A DNA stretch of 64,000 nucleotides from Actinomyces graevenitzii C83 (GCF_000239695.1 NZ_JH470338.1:686328-750327), one strand, 5' to 3'. Counted from the stretch's first letter, positions 42,170-51,718 are shown. Numbers and translations: made by a program. The notes: generated from the sequence alone by a model not told the origin.

Positions 42170-42955
42170 CTAGCCCTTCATGATAAAGTCTTGAACGATC
42201 TGCGTCCTGGGATAACGCTTCAAAGTAGCATTAGTACCCTTGTCTTTACAGAATTTAACTAATGGCGCATACAACTCAGGATTGTTTTTAGTATCTATAT
42301 TAAAATCAAAATGAATTGCCTCGTTACGGGTTGTGACCAGATCAAACTTAATGGCGTATCTAAAGTTAGTTTTACGTTTACCGCTCAATGAACGACTAAC
42401 GTAGCGGTCGATTTCAGTTTGGCTATAGTTATCGCAACTCTTGATAGCGATTACATCCGGACCAGAGATAGCATCAGCTACAGGTTTATCCGCCCCTAGT
42501 AGTGGCACCAGTATTAGGCAGAAGATTTCAACGATTATCAAGATAATTGCTAAACCTGCGGCTGCAGAATTACTAAGACTTTTATATAGGCTAGCCAGCA
42601 AGACCGGTAACAGCACTATCCCTACCACTACCGGGGCGCCCTGCACTAAAACTTTTGTACCCAGGTTTTCTGGGCCAATTTTGGGCATGAAGTTAGCCCA
42701 CACCACTGCTGTAATTGGGTAGGCAAAAATTATTGCCGCAATTATTCCACCAATTAAAAACACAATCAGACATGAAGTTAGCCGTGAGAACAGAGAATCC
42801 GATGCACTAGATGAGCTTGGTGAAGACGCACTTGACGAGTCTGACGAACCTGACGAGCTCGCTGAACTTCCCGCACTTGATGAGTCTGATGAGCTTGGCA
42901 AAGACACACTTGCGGAATCTGAGGAGTCTGGTGAACTCACCGACTTTTCCGTCAC
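42170..42955 (-). CDS. Paralogue array member 4 (type A) with a Ser-rich N-terminus
   Basis: This first gene of the array encodes 261 residues. Residues 5-52 are almost wholly Ser, Asp and Ala, encoded by imperfect DNA repeats, and are probably disordered and cytoplasmic. The rest follows type A: FMPKIGPENLGTKVLV, SGPDVIAIKSCDNYSQTEIDRYVSRSLSGKRK and VKFCKDKGTNATLKRYP. The GTG start has AAAGG about 11 bases upstream. A strong terminator at 43018-43054 isolates the array from folC, so it needs its own promoter in the 62 bases between. Confidence 0.8.
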   Translation of the reverse strand: MTEKSVSSPDSSDSASVSLPSSSDSSSAGSSASSSGSSDSSSASSPSSSSASDSLFSRLTSCLIVFLIGGIIAAIIFAYPITAVVWANFMPKIGPENLGTKVLVQGAPVVVGIVLLPVLLASLYKSLSNSAAAGLAIILIIVEIFCLILVPLLGADKPVADAISGPDVIAIKSCDNYSQTEIDRYVSRSLSGKRKTNFRYAIKFDLVTTRNEAIHFDFNIDTKNNPELYAPLVKFCKDKGTNATLKRYPRTQIVQDFIMKG

Positions 42956-43017
42956 TACTTGCTTGCCTTTCTTCTGACGTTATTTGTGGCCGCTTAATTA
43001 GGCCCTTTAAAAAGTTT

Positions 43018-43054
43018 GACGGCGCAGGGCCGCTACCGCTAACCCTACGCCGTC
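43018..43054 (-). terminator. Intrinsic terminator of the ileS-folC transcript
   Basis: A 12-bp stem with one wobble pair (43018-43029 with 43043-43054) is followed on the minus strand by AAACTTTTT. It lies 39 bases after the folC stop. Confidence 0.88.
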
Positions 43055-43093
43055 GACGTAGCTATTTCTTTGGGGAGCTTTCCCGATCCTTAT

Positions 43094-44842
43094 TTATTTC
43101 TTGAGGCCAAATAGTTCTCGCGCCTGGGCCGCTAGAACCACTGAACCCAAGATCAAAACCCCACTTGAAGGCAGCGGGTCGTCAGAAGATTCAGCTAGCT
43201 GCGCCGCCAAATCAACCGCATCAACCAGGTTGGTGGCGCTACGCACCCGATCAGAGCCAAAGACGTCGTCGGCAATTTCCACCAGATCATCTAGCTCCAT
43301 AGCCCGAGGCGAATCCATAGGCACACAAACCACAGCCTCACAGATCGGCTCAAGCTCAGAAAGCACCCCTTCCACGTCCTTATCAGCCATGGCCGCATAC
43401 ACCAGCACCAGGTGCTTTAAGGGGAAAGACTCTTCTAGAGCAGTGCGCAAAGCACTCACGCCGTGGGGGTTGTGGGCCGCGTCCACCAGCACAGTGGGGC
43501 TAGTGCGCACCACCTCAAGGCGGCCAGGGCTAGTGACCTGGGCAAAAGCATTTTCAACAATCTGCGCCGGCAAAGCCCTACCACCAAACAGGCTTTCAGC
43601 AGCCGCCAGAGCCAGCAGCGCATTGTGGGCCTGATACTGGCCGTGCAAAGGCAAAAACACGTCCTCATAAACCGCTGCGGCCGTCACCAAAGTGAGCATC
43701 TGCCCGCCCACAGCAAACTGTCGGCTAGCTACCGCCAGTCCCCCATTTTCACGGGCCAAGCTTTCAGCTTCCAGATCCATGCGGGCATCAAAGCTGACGT
43801 AACCACTTACATCCTGTCGCAGCAGGGCGCGCTTATCTGCTACCGCCTGCAAAATCTGGGCTTGGGCCTCCTCAGGCTGGGCCGCAGCAATAACTGTGGC
43901 ACCAGGTTTGATAATCCCCGACTTTTCGTAAGCAATTTCCTCAATGGTTGAACCCAGCCAGCGCTCATGGTCGCGGCCAATAGGGGTAATCACGGCGGTG
44001 GCCTGATCTAGCACATTGGTGGCGTCCCAGCGCCCACCCATACCCACCTCAACAATGGCCACATCCACCGGGTAGTCAGCAAACACGGCGTAAGCCATCA
44101 CGGTGAGCACTTCAAAGAAACTCATGCGCGGCCCACCGTTTTTAGCGCTGTGGGCGTCAACCAACTCAATTACCGGGGCTACATCCTCCCAGGCAGCAAT
44201 AAATCCTTCAGCGCTGATGGGCTCCCCATCTAGAGCGATGCGCTCACGGATAGTGTGCAGGTGGGGACTGGTGAAACGGCCCGTGCGCATACCGGTGGCG
44301 GCAGCTAGCCGCTCGACCATGCGCGAGGTGGAGGTTTTACCGTTAGTGCCGGTGATGTGTACAGCTTTAAAGGTTTTTTGGGGGTTACCCAAATAGTCTA
44401 GGGCCAGCTCCACCCGCTCCAAGGAGGGCTGTACCTTGTGCTCGGGGGCGCGAGACAAAATTTCCGCCTCCACCTGGGCTAGACGCTCACGCACCCCCTG
44501 CTCATAGGCGGCGCGGGCTAGGGCTTGGCGGTGGCTGTCCGCTTCGCTTGGCTGGCCCTGATGGCTGTGACTGGGCTCGTCCGCCTGCCCCTCCCAGTCG
44601 GCGTCGACGTCGCCCTCAAGGCCTAAAAGCACCTCATCTAAGTCGCCAGTGCCCGCTAGCAGGGAACCCTCCACCAGGGCGCGGATGGCTTGGCGGTCCT
44701 CCTCCTCAGCTGCAGCCTGGGCGGCCTGGGCTGATTGCTCACGGCGGGCAGCTTCAGCCACAGAAATCTCGTCAAGCTCCTGGGCGGCTTCCAAATACTC
44801 ATATAGTTCCGGGTCAATGCCGCGCGGATCTGCTTCACTCAT
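43094..44842 (-). CDS. folC: Dihydrofolate synthase / folylpolyglutamate synthase with N-terminal extension
   Basis: This Mur-ligase-type enzyme adds glutamate to folates. The core starts near residue 120 (VQPSLERVELALDYLG), then ITGTNGKTSTSRMVERL (ATP loop), TSPHLHTIRERI, EVGMGGRWDATNV, EKSGIIKPG, SPGRLEVVRTSPTVLVDAAHNPHG. The first 115 residues are an acidic, Ala/Glu-rich extension not part of the family core. ATG 44842 is chosen; GAAAG is the only upstream site. It lies 84 bp after ileS and ends in a strong terminator. Family length is about 430-500, so 582 is long. Confidence 0.93.
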   Translation of the reverse strand: MSEADPRGIDPELYEYLEAAQELDEISVAEAARREQSAQAAQAAAEEEDRQAIRALVEGSLLAGTGDLDEVLLGLEGDVDADWEGQADEPSHSHQGQPSEADSHRQALARAAYEQGVRERLAQVEAEILSRAPEHKVQPSLERVELALDYLGNPQKTFKAVHITGTNGKTSTSRMVERLAAATGMRTGRFTSPHLHTIRERIALDGEPISAEGFIAAWEDVAPVIELVDAHSAKNGGPRMSFFEVLTVMAYAVFADYPVDVAIVEVGMGGRWDATNVLDQATAVITPIGRDHERWLGSTIEEIAYEKSGIIKPGATVIAAAQPEEAQAQILQAVADKRALLRQDVSGYVSFDARMDLEAESLARENGGLAVASRQFAVGGQMLTLVTAAAVYEDVFLPLHGQYQAHNALLALAAAESLFGGRALPAQIVENAFAQVTSPGRLEVVRTSPTVLVDAAHNPHGVSALRTALEESFPLKHLVLVYAAMADKDVEGVLSELEPICEAVVCVPMDSPRAMELDDLVEIADDVFGSDRVRSATNLVDAVDLAAQLAESSDDPLPSSGVLILGSVVLAAQARELFGLKK

Positions 44843-44926
44843 GATGCTAACTTTCTGTGGGTTTTTAGCTATGAAAGCGGGCGAACTGCCGTAGCAGCCC
44901 GCCCGCAATAATATCTACAGGCTGGT

Positions 44927-47900
44927 TCAGATGCTGGACTTGGCTAGCTCAACGCTAACCTCATCACCATCTACCCCAACCACGCTTACGCTGGCAGCGT
45001 TGGTCTCAGCGCCAATCAGATCAGCGAAACACTCAGTCCAAGCCGCCTTAGCGGCGGGCACCAGCACCGTCAGGTCAATGGTGTCAGCCACCAGCAGGTC
45101 GGCGGCCTTACGCTCATCTTGCACCACACGGATCAGGTCACGGGCCCAGCCTTCAGCTTCCAGCTCCTCATCTAGGGCAGTGTCCAAGATGACGAAAGCA
45201 CCCGAAGCTAGCGTGGCCGCCACCAGGGAGGGGTCTTCAACCTCGATCTTGGTGGACACGTTTACCGCATCACCGCTTAGCTCCACCGCCTGGTCTGCAA
45301 CCACGACGCCGGGGAAGCGTACGCCCGTCTCGGTCAGCTCCCACTGGCCAGACTTAACCGCAGCAAACAGCTTGCTGGTGGCCTTACGCACCTGGGGGCT
45401 AAAGGACTTGGGGTTAAGCGACACCTCCTGCTTTTGGGTGTAACCAGACTCGTCAGCGTGCAGCAGCTCAACCTGCTTGACGTTAACCTCCTCAGCGATC
45501 AGGTCACTAAAGGCAGCCAACGCCTGGGGCTCAGTGCTGGCCACAGTCAACTTACGCAGCGGCTGACGCACACGCAGCTGGTGGGCCTTGCGCAGACCCA
45601 GAGCAGCAGACACAGCGGCGCGGGCCTCATCAACGGCACTTACCAGGGCGACGTCGTCAACATAGTCAGGCAAAACCGGCCAGTCAGTTAGGTGCACCGA
45701 GCGGCCCCCAGTTAGACCACGCCAAATCTCCTCAGTGGTCAGCGGCGCCAAGGGAGCCATAACCTCAGTCAGCGTACGCAGCACCGTAACCAAAGTGTCG
45801 AAAGCCAGCTTCTCGCCGGAGACAAAACGTGAACGTGAAGTGCGCAGATACCAGTTGGTGAGCACATCAATGAATTCACGGATCGAAGCGCAAGCACCGG
45901 CTAGGTCATAGCTGCTTAGCTGCTGATCAACCTGGGCGGCTAGCTCCTTAGTCAACGACAGAATGTAGCGGTCCATAACCGCCAGGCGCCCCTGAGGGCC
46001 AAACAGGCTCTTGTCGCTCAGGTCCAAGCCGGGCGACACATAACCGCCGTCGCAGGTGGCCGCATACATGTTCAGGAAGTACCAGGTAGACCACAGCGGC
46101 AGGTGGATCTGACGCAGCGCATCACGCACCGCCTTTTCCTTAACAATCAGCGTGCCACCACGCATAACCGGGCTGGAAAGCAAAGTCCAACGCATAGCGT
46201 CAGCGCCGTCGCGGTTAAAGACAATGTTGACATCGGGGTAGTTACGCAAAGACTTACTCATCTTGGCGCCGTCGTTACCCAGCAAAATTCCGTGTGAAAC
46301 ACACGAGCGGAAAGCCGGACGGTCAAACAGAGCGGTAGCCAGCACGTGCAGGGTGTAGAACCAACCACGAGTCTGGCCGATGTACTCCACAATGAAGTCA
46401 CCCGGGTAGTGGTTTTCAAACCACTCACGGTTTTCAAAGGGGTAGTGCACCTGGGCGAAAGGCATAGAGCCCGACTCAAACCAGCAGTCAAACACGTCAG
46501 AAATACGACGCATAGTGGACTTGCCGGTGGGGTCGTCCGGGTTGGGACGGGTGAGCTGATCAATGAAGGGACGGTGGAAGTTAGTTACCTCCACCCCAAA
46601 GTCAGCCTCCAGCTCAGCCTTGGAGCCGTACACATCCACACGCGGATATTCAGGGTTGTCGCTAACCCACACCGGGATAGGGGCACCCCAGAAGCGGTTA
46701 CGGGAAATAGACCAGTCGCGGGCGCCAGCCAGCCACTTGCCGAAAATACCGTCCTTGATGTGCTCAGGCACCCAGGTGATCTGCTGGTTTAGCTCCACCA
46801 TGCGCTCGCGGATCTCAGTGACCTTAACGAACCAGGAGCTTACGGCCTTGTACATAAGGGGCTTGCGGCAGCGCCAGCAGTGCGGGTAGGAGTGCACGTA
46901 AGACTTCTCACGTACCAGCACGGCGCGGATCTCGGGTGCGCGGCGGGCGATCGGGCCGGCCTGTTCACGCAGGTCAGCCACCACGTAGCGGTTCGCGTCG
47001 AAGATCTGCATGCCTTCGTAGTCGCTGACCTCACGGGTGAACATACCGCCCTCATCAACGGGCAGCACCACGCCGATGCCGTACTCCATGCAGGTCCACA
47101 TGTCGTCTTCACCGAAGGCGGGAGCCTGGTGAACCAGGCCGGTACCGTCAGTGGTGGTCACGTAGTCGGCGGCGATGATCGACCAGCCGTTGGGGCCGGG
47201 GGCGGCGCCCTGGGCGCGACGCTCAGGGGTGTCGAAGTAGTCGTAGATGGGGTGGTAGTGCGTGCCTACCAGCTGCGATCCCTTATAGGTGGCGACGACG
47301 CTCGGGTCCTCGCCCAGCTCCTTGGCGTAGGCGCCAATTAGGTCTGAAGCGATGATTACGCGCTCACCAGCCAGCTTACTGTTGTGGGCGGCATCGACCT
47401 CTACCAGCGAGTACTCAATTTCCGGACCCACCGCAACGGCGGAGTTAGAGGGCAGGGTCCACGGCGTGGTGGTCCAGATCAGTGCCAGCTCAGGGCGCGC
47501 AGAGTCTTCACGTAGCTTCTTTTCTAGGCGCAAACCAACCGTGACGGTGTTGTCGGTGCGGTCCTGGTAGACGTCGTCATCCATCTTGAGCTCATGGTTG
47601 CTCAGCGGAGTGCGGTCGTTCCAGCAGTAAGGCAGCACGCGGTGACCCTGGTAGGCCAGGCCCTTGTCGTAAAGCTGCTTAAAGGCCCACAGCACCGACT
47701 CAGTGTAGTCGGGGTCTAGGGTCTTGTAGTCGTGTTCGAAGTCCACCCAGCGGGCCTGGCGGGTGACGTAGTCTTCCCATTCCTTGGTGTAGCGCAGCAC
47801 CGAGGAGCGGCAGGCCTCATTGAACTTTTCGATGCCGATGCCGCCGGGGCGGGTGATCTCAGTGACGTCCTCAATGCCTAACTGACGCTGGGCTTCAAGC

Positions 47901-48238
47901 TCTGCGGGCAGACCGTGGGTATCCCAACCAAAGCGGCGCTCAACGCGGTGACCTTTTTGGGTCTGGAAGCGGCCCACGGCGTCCTTAGCGTAACCAGTGA
48001 TCAGGTGACCATAGTGGGGCAGACCGTTAGCGAAAGGCGGGCCGTCATAGAAAACGAACTCGTTGTCTCCATTGCGGCCGGTCGCACGGTTTTCAACGCT
48101 GGCGCGGAAAGTGTCATCCTGCTTCCAGTAAGCCAGGATTTCTTCCTCAATGCGGGGCAGGTTCGGGGAAGCGGGAACTGCTTGGCCCGGGCGGTGAAGC
48201 GGATAGAATGCGTCGCCGTTATGCGCAAAGTTGGACAT
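44927..48238 (-). CDS. ileS: Isoleucyl-tRNA synthetase
   Basis: This class I synthetase of 1103 residues charges tRNA-Ile. FANGLPHYGHLITG holds the HIGH motif, KMSKSLRN the second signature; the CP1 editing domain lies between (TTPWTLPSNSAVAVG, DGTGLVHQAPAFGEDD). The anticodon-binding and C-terminal domains follow. ATG 48238 has AAGAGG at four bases; the frame runs 48 codons further but through the T-box leader, and that part is not protein. It is regulated by the T-box upstream and shares a transcript with folC. Confidence 0.97.
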   Translation of the reverse strand: MSNFAHNGDAFYPLHRPGQAVPASPNLPRIEEEILAYWKQDDTFRASVENRATGRNGDNEFVFYDGPPFANGLPHYGHLITGYAKDAVGRFQTQKGHRVERRFGWDTHGLPAELEAQRQLGIEDVTEITRPGGIGIEKFNEACRSSVLRYTKEWEDYVTRQARWVDFEHDYKTLDPDYTESVLWAFKQLYDKGLAYQGHRVLPYCWNDRTPLSNHELKMDDDVYQDRTDNTVTVGLRLEKKLREDSARPELALIWTTTPWTLPSNSAVAVGPEIEYSLVEVDAAHNSKLAGERVIIASDLIGAYAKELGEDPSVVATYKGSQLVGTHYHPIYDYFDTPERRAQGAAPGPNGWSIIAADYVTTTDGTGLVHQAPAFGEDDMWTCMEYGIGVVLPVDEGGMFTREVSDYEGMQIFDANRYVVADLREQAGPIARRAPEIRAVLVREKSYVHSYPHCWRCRKPLMYKAVSSWFVKVTEIRERMVELNQQITWVPEHIKDGIFGKWLAGARDWSISRNRFWGAPIPVWVSDNPEYPRVDVYGSKAELEADFGVEVTNFHRPFIDQLTRPNPDDPTGKSTMRRISDVFDCWFESGSMPFAQVHYPFENREWFENHYPGDFIVEYIGQTRGWFYTLHVLATALFDRPAFRSCVSHGILLGNDGAKMSKSLRNYPDVNIVFNRDGADAMRWTLLSSPVMRGGTLIVKEKAVRDALRQIHLPLWSTWYFLNMYAATCDGGYVSPGLDLSDKSLFGPQGRLAVMDRYILSLTKELAAQVDQQLSSYDLAGACASIREFIDVLTNWYLRTSRSRFVSGEKLAFDTLVTVLRTLTEVMAPLAPLTTEEIWRGLTGGRSVHLTDWPVLPDYVDDVALVSAVDEARAAVSAALGLRKAHQLRVRQPLRKLTVASTEPQALAAFSDLIAEEVNVKQVELLHADESGYTQKQEVSLNPKSFSPQVRKATSKLFAAVKSGQWELTETGVRFPGVVVADQAVELSGDAVNVSTKIEVEDPSLVAATLASGAFVILDTALDEELEAEGWARDLIRVVQDERKAADLLVADTIDLTVLVPAAKAAWTECFADLIGAETNAASVSVVGVDGDEVSVELAKSSI

Positions 48239-48249
48239 TTTGCCTCTTG

Positions 48250-48545
48250 AAGTCCTCGTACGATCCTTGTCACGAGGACGACCCAAGCTAACCCTAAGGC
48301 CAGCTTTTAGCCGCGGTACCACCTCGCTTGCCCAGCTAGCCAGCCACGCAAAGCCCGGTGGGGCCTTGCAGCTAGCAGCCAAAGCCGCTTAATTGGCGCT
48401 ATAACGTTGCGACCGTCCGGTTCTACTAGGGGGCCAGCGCGTTTTGCAGCAGAGCCAACTAGAGCTAACTGCCAGTTAACGCTAACCCCGGTTCTTCCGG
48501 AAGCTCACCGGTGATATCCGCGAGTGCGGCCGGGTCAATGCTTAT
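48250..48545 (-). promoter_or_regulatory. T-box riboswitch of ileS with ultrashort stem I
   Basis: On the minus strand the invariant T-box sequence AGGTGGTACCGCGG lies at 48324-48311. A short stem I is at about 48534-48487, closed by CCCGG/CCGGG, with AUC (48515-48513) as a likely isoleucine specifier in GGATATCACC. A further 8-bp hairpin (48252-48279) sits just before the ribosome-binding site. Uncharged tRNA-Ile would raise ileS expression. Actinobacterial ileS T-boxes usually act on translation; no U-tract terminator is seen here, which agrees. Confidence 0.9.
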
Positions 48546-48583
48546 GCCCTAGCATTTTATGGCTAGGTTCTTATGCCTGCCAC

Positions 48584-48589
48584 ATTGTA
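48584..48589 (-). promoter_or_regulatory. Probable -10 element of the ileS promoter
   Basis: TACAAT on the minus strand (48589-48584), with ACTTTG 17 bases further upstream as a weak -35. Transcription from here gives a leader of about 340 bases that contains the whole T-box. Confidence 0.45.
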
Positions 48590-48734
48590 GGGCGTGAGAT
48601 TACCCGCAAAGTGCCGGCAGTTTAAGTGTGGCTGTGGGGGTTGGTTAAACCGCTGGGGTATTTAAGGCAAGCGTTGCACGTTTAACGTGTGCCTGGTGCG
48701 CATCTGGGGCCGTGATCGTGAGAGAATCAGGTTT

Positions 48735-51566
48735 ATGTCTGCAAATTCTTCCACTGGCAACGCACGGTTTTTTGCGTCCCAGACGCACACGCCTAACGCT
48801 CCTGCCAAGGTCAGCGCTGATGGCCTAGAGCAGCGTTGGAACGAAACCTGGTCTCAACAGGGCACCTACGACTTTGACCGCAACGCTGAGCGGCATGAAG
48901 TGTTTTCTATTGACACTCCCCCGCCCACTGTTTCTGGTTCGCTGCACGTGGGGCACGTTTTTTCTTACTCCCACACTGACACGGTGGCTCGTTACCAGCG
49001 TATGCGCGGTAAGGCTGTGTTCTATCCCATGGGTTGGGATGACAATGGTCTGCCTACTGAGCGTCGTGTACAGAACTTCTTTGGGGTTCGCTGCGATCCT
49101 TCGCTGCCTTATGTGGAGAATTTTGAGCCCCCGCATGTGGGTGGTGAGGGTAAGTCCATTAAGGCTCGCGATCAGGTGCCCGTTTCGCGCCGTAACTTCG
49201 TGGAGCTATGTGAGCGCCTGACTCTTGCAGATGAGAAGCAGTTTGAGGATCTGTGGCGCACTCTTGGTTTGAGTGTGGATTGGTCTTCTACCTACCAGAC
49301 TATTGGTGAGAGTGCCCGTAAGGTGGCGCAGGCTGCGTTCTTGCGTAACTTGGCGCGTGGTGAGGCTTACCAGGCGCAGGCTCCGGGTCTGTGGGATGTA
49401 ACTTTCCAGACTGCTGTGGCCCAGGCTGAGTTGGAGAGCCGCGAGTACCCGGGTTTCTACCACCGTTTGGCTTTCCACATTACCGACGCCGAGGTGGCTG
49501 CTAAGGCTGCGGCGGCGGGCGCCCCAATTGAAAATGGGGTTGATGTTTATATTGAGACCACTCGCCCTGAGCTGCTGCCGGCTTGTGTGGCTTTGGTGGC
49601 TCACCCCGACGACGAGCGCTACCAGCCCCTGTTTGGCACCACGGTTTCTAGCCCGGTGTTTGGGGTTGAGGTGCCGGTGCTGCCTCACCCTGAGGCTGAA
49701 AAGGACAAGGGCGCTGGTATTGCTATGTGCTGTACCTTTGGTGACACCACCGATATTGACTGGTGGCGTGACCTGAAGCTGCCTTTGCGTGCGGTACTGC
49801 GTAAGGATGGGCGCCTGGAGCTGGAGACCCCTGAGTGGATCACTAGTGAGTCGGGCCGCCAGGTTTATGAGCAGATGGCTGGTAAGACTACTTTCTCTGC
49901 CCGCGAGGTGCTGGTTAAGCAGCTGCGTGAAAGCGGTGAGATGAGTGGTGAGCCCACTAAGACGGTGCGTCAGACTAACTTCTTCGAAAAGGGCGACAAG
50001 CCTCTGGAGATTGTTACTTCGCGTCAGTGGTACATCCGCAATGGTGGTAAGCCTTGGACTAACCCTGCTAGTGGCAAGGATCTAAACGCTGAGCTGCTAG
50101 AGCGCGGCCAGGAGCTTAAGTTCCACCCTGACTTTATGCGCGTGCGCTACGAGAACTGGGTTAAGGGTCTAAACAATGACTGGCTGATTTCGCGTCAGCG
50201 TTTCTTTGGGGTGCCTTTCCCGCTGTGGTACCAGGTGGATGCTAACGGCGATGTGGACTACAACGCCATCATCACCCCTGATGAGAGCGCCCTGCCGGTC
50301 GACCCCTCTAGTGACGTGCCCGCAGGTTACAGCGCTGAGCAGCGTGGTGTTCCTGGTGGTTTCGTTGGCGAGCTAGACATTATGGACACCTGGGCTACCT
50401 CTTCCCTGTCTGCCCAGCTGGTTTCTGGCTGGCTAAACGATGAGGACCTATTCAAGCGGGTTTACCCGATGGATATTCGCCCTCAGGGCCAGGACATTAT
50501 CCGTACCTGGCTGTTCTCTTCCGTGGTGCGCGCCGACCTTGAGTTTGGCGCTCTGCCCTGGAAGCACGCCGGTATTTCTGGCTGGATCTTGGACTCTGAC
50601 CACAAGAAGATGAGTAAGTCGAAGGGTAATGTGGTCACCCCCAAGGGCCTGCTGGAAAAGTATGGCTCTGACGCGGTGCGTTACTGGGCTACTTCGGCGC
50701 GTCTGGGTCTAGATGCGGCCTTTGAAGAGGCCCAGATTAAGATCGGTCGCCGCCTGGCCATTAAGATCCTTAACGCCTCTAAGTTTGCCCTGTCTATGGG
50801 TCTGCCTTGGGACGCCGATGAGGCCACTAAGGCTGCTGCCCCGGCCCCCAGCCTGGATGCTAGCGAGGTCAGCGAGCCGGTTGACCAGGCTGTGCTGCTG
50901 GGCTTGGCTGATGTGGTCGACGCCGCCACGGCCGCTTTTGACAACTTCGAGCACGCCCGCGCCCTGGAAGTGGCTGAGTCCTTCTTCTGGACTTTCTGCG
51001 ACGACTACATTGAGCTGATTAAGGACCGCGCCAACGACTTTGAGGGCAACCACCGCCCCGAGGCCGTACGTAGCGCCCGCACTACCCTAGCTATCGCAGT
51101 AGACACCTTCGTGCGTCTGTTCGCCCCGTTCATGCCGTTTGCCACTGAAGAGGTGTGGTCTTGGTACCGCACCGGCAGTGTGCACCGCGCCCCCTGGCCC
51201 ACCAGCGACTGGCTGCGTGAGGCTGCTAGTGGAGCCGACGTCGAACTAGTGGGCGCCGTCGGACAGGTGCTAGCCAGCCTACGTAAGCTCAAGTCTGAAG
51301 CTAAGACCAGCCAGAAGACCCCGATCCTAGAGGTCACCTTGGAGCTGCCCGAGCAGCTAGCTAAGCAGGTGGAGCTGGTGCGCACGGACCTAATTGAAGC
51401 CGCCAAGGTAACCGGCGAGTTTACGGTCAACGCCAGCGACAGCTGCGAAAGTGCCACTGTGGTTTCCTCAACTTTGGGGCAGGCCCCAGCTAAGCAGACT
51501 CCGGCTAAGCAGACTCCGACCTGGGCCGAGATTTTATTCCCGGATGCCGATAGGAACCGCCAGTAG
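48735..51566 (+). CDS. valS: Valyl-tRNA synthetase
   Basis: This class I synthetase has 943 residues. PTVSGSLHVGHVFSYSHTD holds HIGH, and DHKKMSKSKGNVV the KMSKS signature; the editing domain and the C-terminal anticodon domain are in order. It belongs to the branch without the long C-terminal coiled coil. The tail carries a short KQTPA repeat. ATG 48735 follows GAGAAT by seven bases, with only AGG near it, so it may be leaderless; an upstream ATG at 48687 is less likely. Codons are T/G-ending in the first half and C-ending in the second. Confidence 0.95.
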   Translation: MSANSSTGNARFFASQTHTPNAPAKVSADGLEQRWNETWSQQGTYDFDRNAERHEVFSIDTPPPTVSGSLHVGHVFSYSHTDTVARYQRMRGKAVFYPMGWDDNGLPTERRVQNFFGVRCDPSLPYVENFEPPHVGGEGKSIKARDQVPVSRRNFVELCERLTLADEKQFEDLWRTLGLSVDWSSTYQTIGESARKVAQAAFLRNLARGEAYQAQAPGLWDVTFQTAVAQAELESREYPGFYHRLAFHITDAEVAAKAAAAGAPIENGVDVYIETTRPELLPACVALVAHPDDERYQPLFGTTVSSPVFGVEVPVLPHPEAEKDKGAGIAMCCTFGDTTDIDWWRDLKLPLRAVLRKDGRLELETPEWITSESGRQVYEQMAGKTTFSAREVLVKQLRESGEMSGEPTKTVRQTNFFEKGDKPLEIVTSRQWYIRNGGKPWTNPASGKDLNAELLERGQELKFHPDFMRVRYENWVKGLNNDWLISRQRFFGVPFPLWYQVDANGDVDYNAIITPDESALPVDPSSDVPAGYSAEQRGVPGGFVGELDIMDTWATSSLSAQLVSGWLNDEDLFKRVYPMDIRPQGQDIIRTWLFSSVVRADLEFGALPWKHAGISGWILDSDHKKMSKSKGNVVTPKGLLEKYGSDAVRYWATSARLGLDAAFEEAQIKIGRRLAIKILNASKFALSMGLPWDADEATKAAAPAPSLDASEVSEPVDQAVLLGLADVVDAATAAFDNFEHARALEVAESFFWTFCDDYIELIKDRANDFEGNHRPEAVRSARTTLAIAVDTFVRLFAPFMPFATEEVWSWYRTGSVHRAPWPTSDWLREAASGADVELVGAVGQVLASLRKLKSEAKTSQKTPILEVTLELPEQLAKQVELVRTDLIEAAKVTGEFTVNASDSCESATVVSSTLGQAPAKQTPAKQTPTWAEILFPDADRNRQ

Positions 51567-51593
51567 CCGCGCCATCTGGTAAATCACCCCGTT

Positions 51594-51640
51594 AAAAGCG
51601 GTTGGTGCTCGATTTTGTTCATCGAGTACCAACCGCTTTT
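51594..51640 (+). terminator. Intrinsic terminator of valS
   Basis: A 20-bp stem with one wobble pair (51594-51613 with 51621-51640) has a 7-base loop and ends in TTTT. It lies 27 bases past the valS stop codon. Confidence 0.9.
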
Positions 51641-51706
51641 ATCTATCAAACATAATTTGTAGAATTCCTACAAGGCTAGTAGAACCCTACGTTTTATTTT
51701 TTCTGC

Positions 51707-51718
51707 AATAATGGGGCC
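51707..51718 (+). promoter_or_regulatory. -10 element of a leaderless promoter for fadD
   Basis: AATAAT at 51707-51712 is six bases before GTG 51719 and no Shine-Dalgarno is present. Confidence 0.5.

Noticed and set aside
48239-48382. 48-codon N-terminal extension of ileS
   Set aside because: It translates the T-box leader; ATG 48238 has a Shine-Dalgarno and fits family length.
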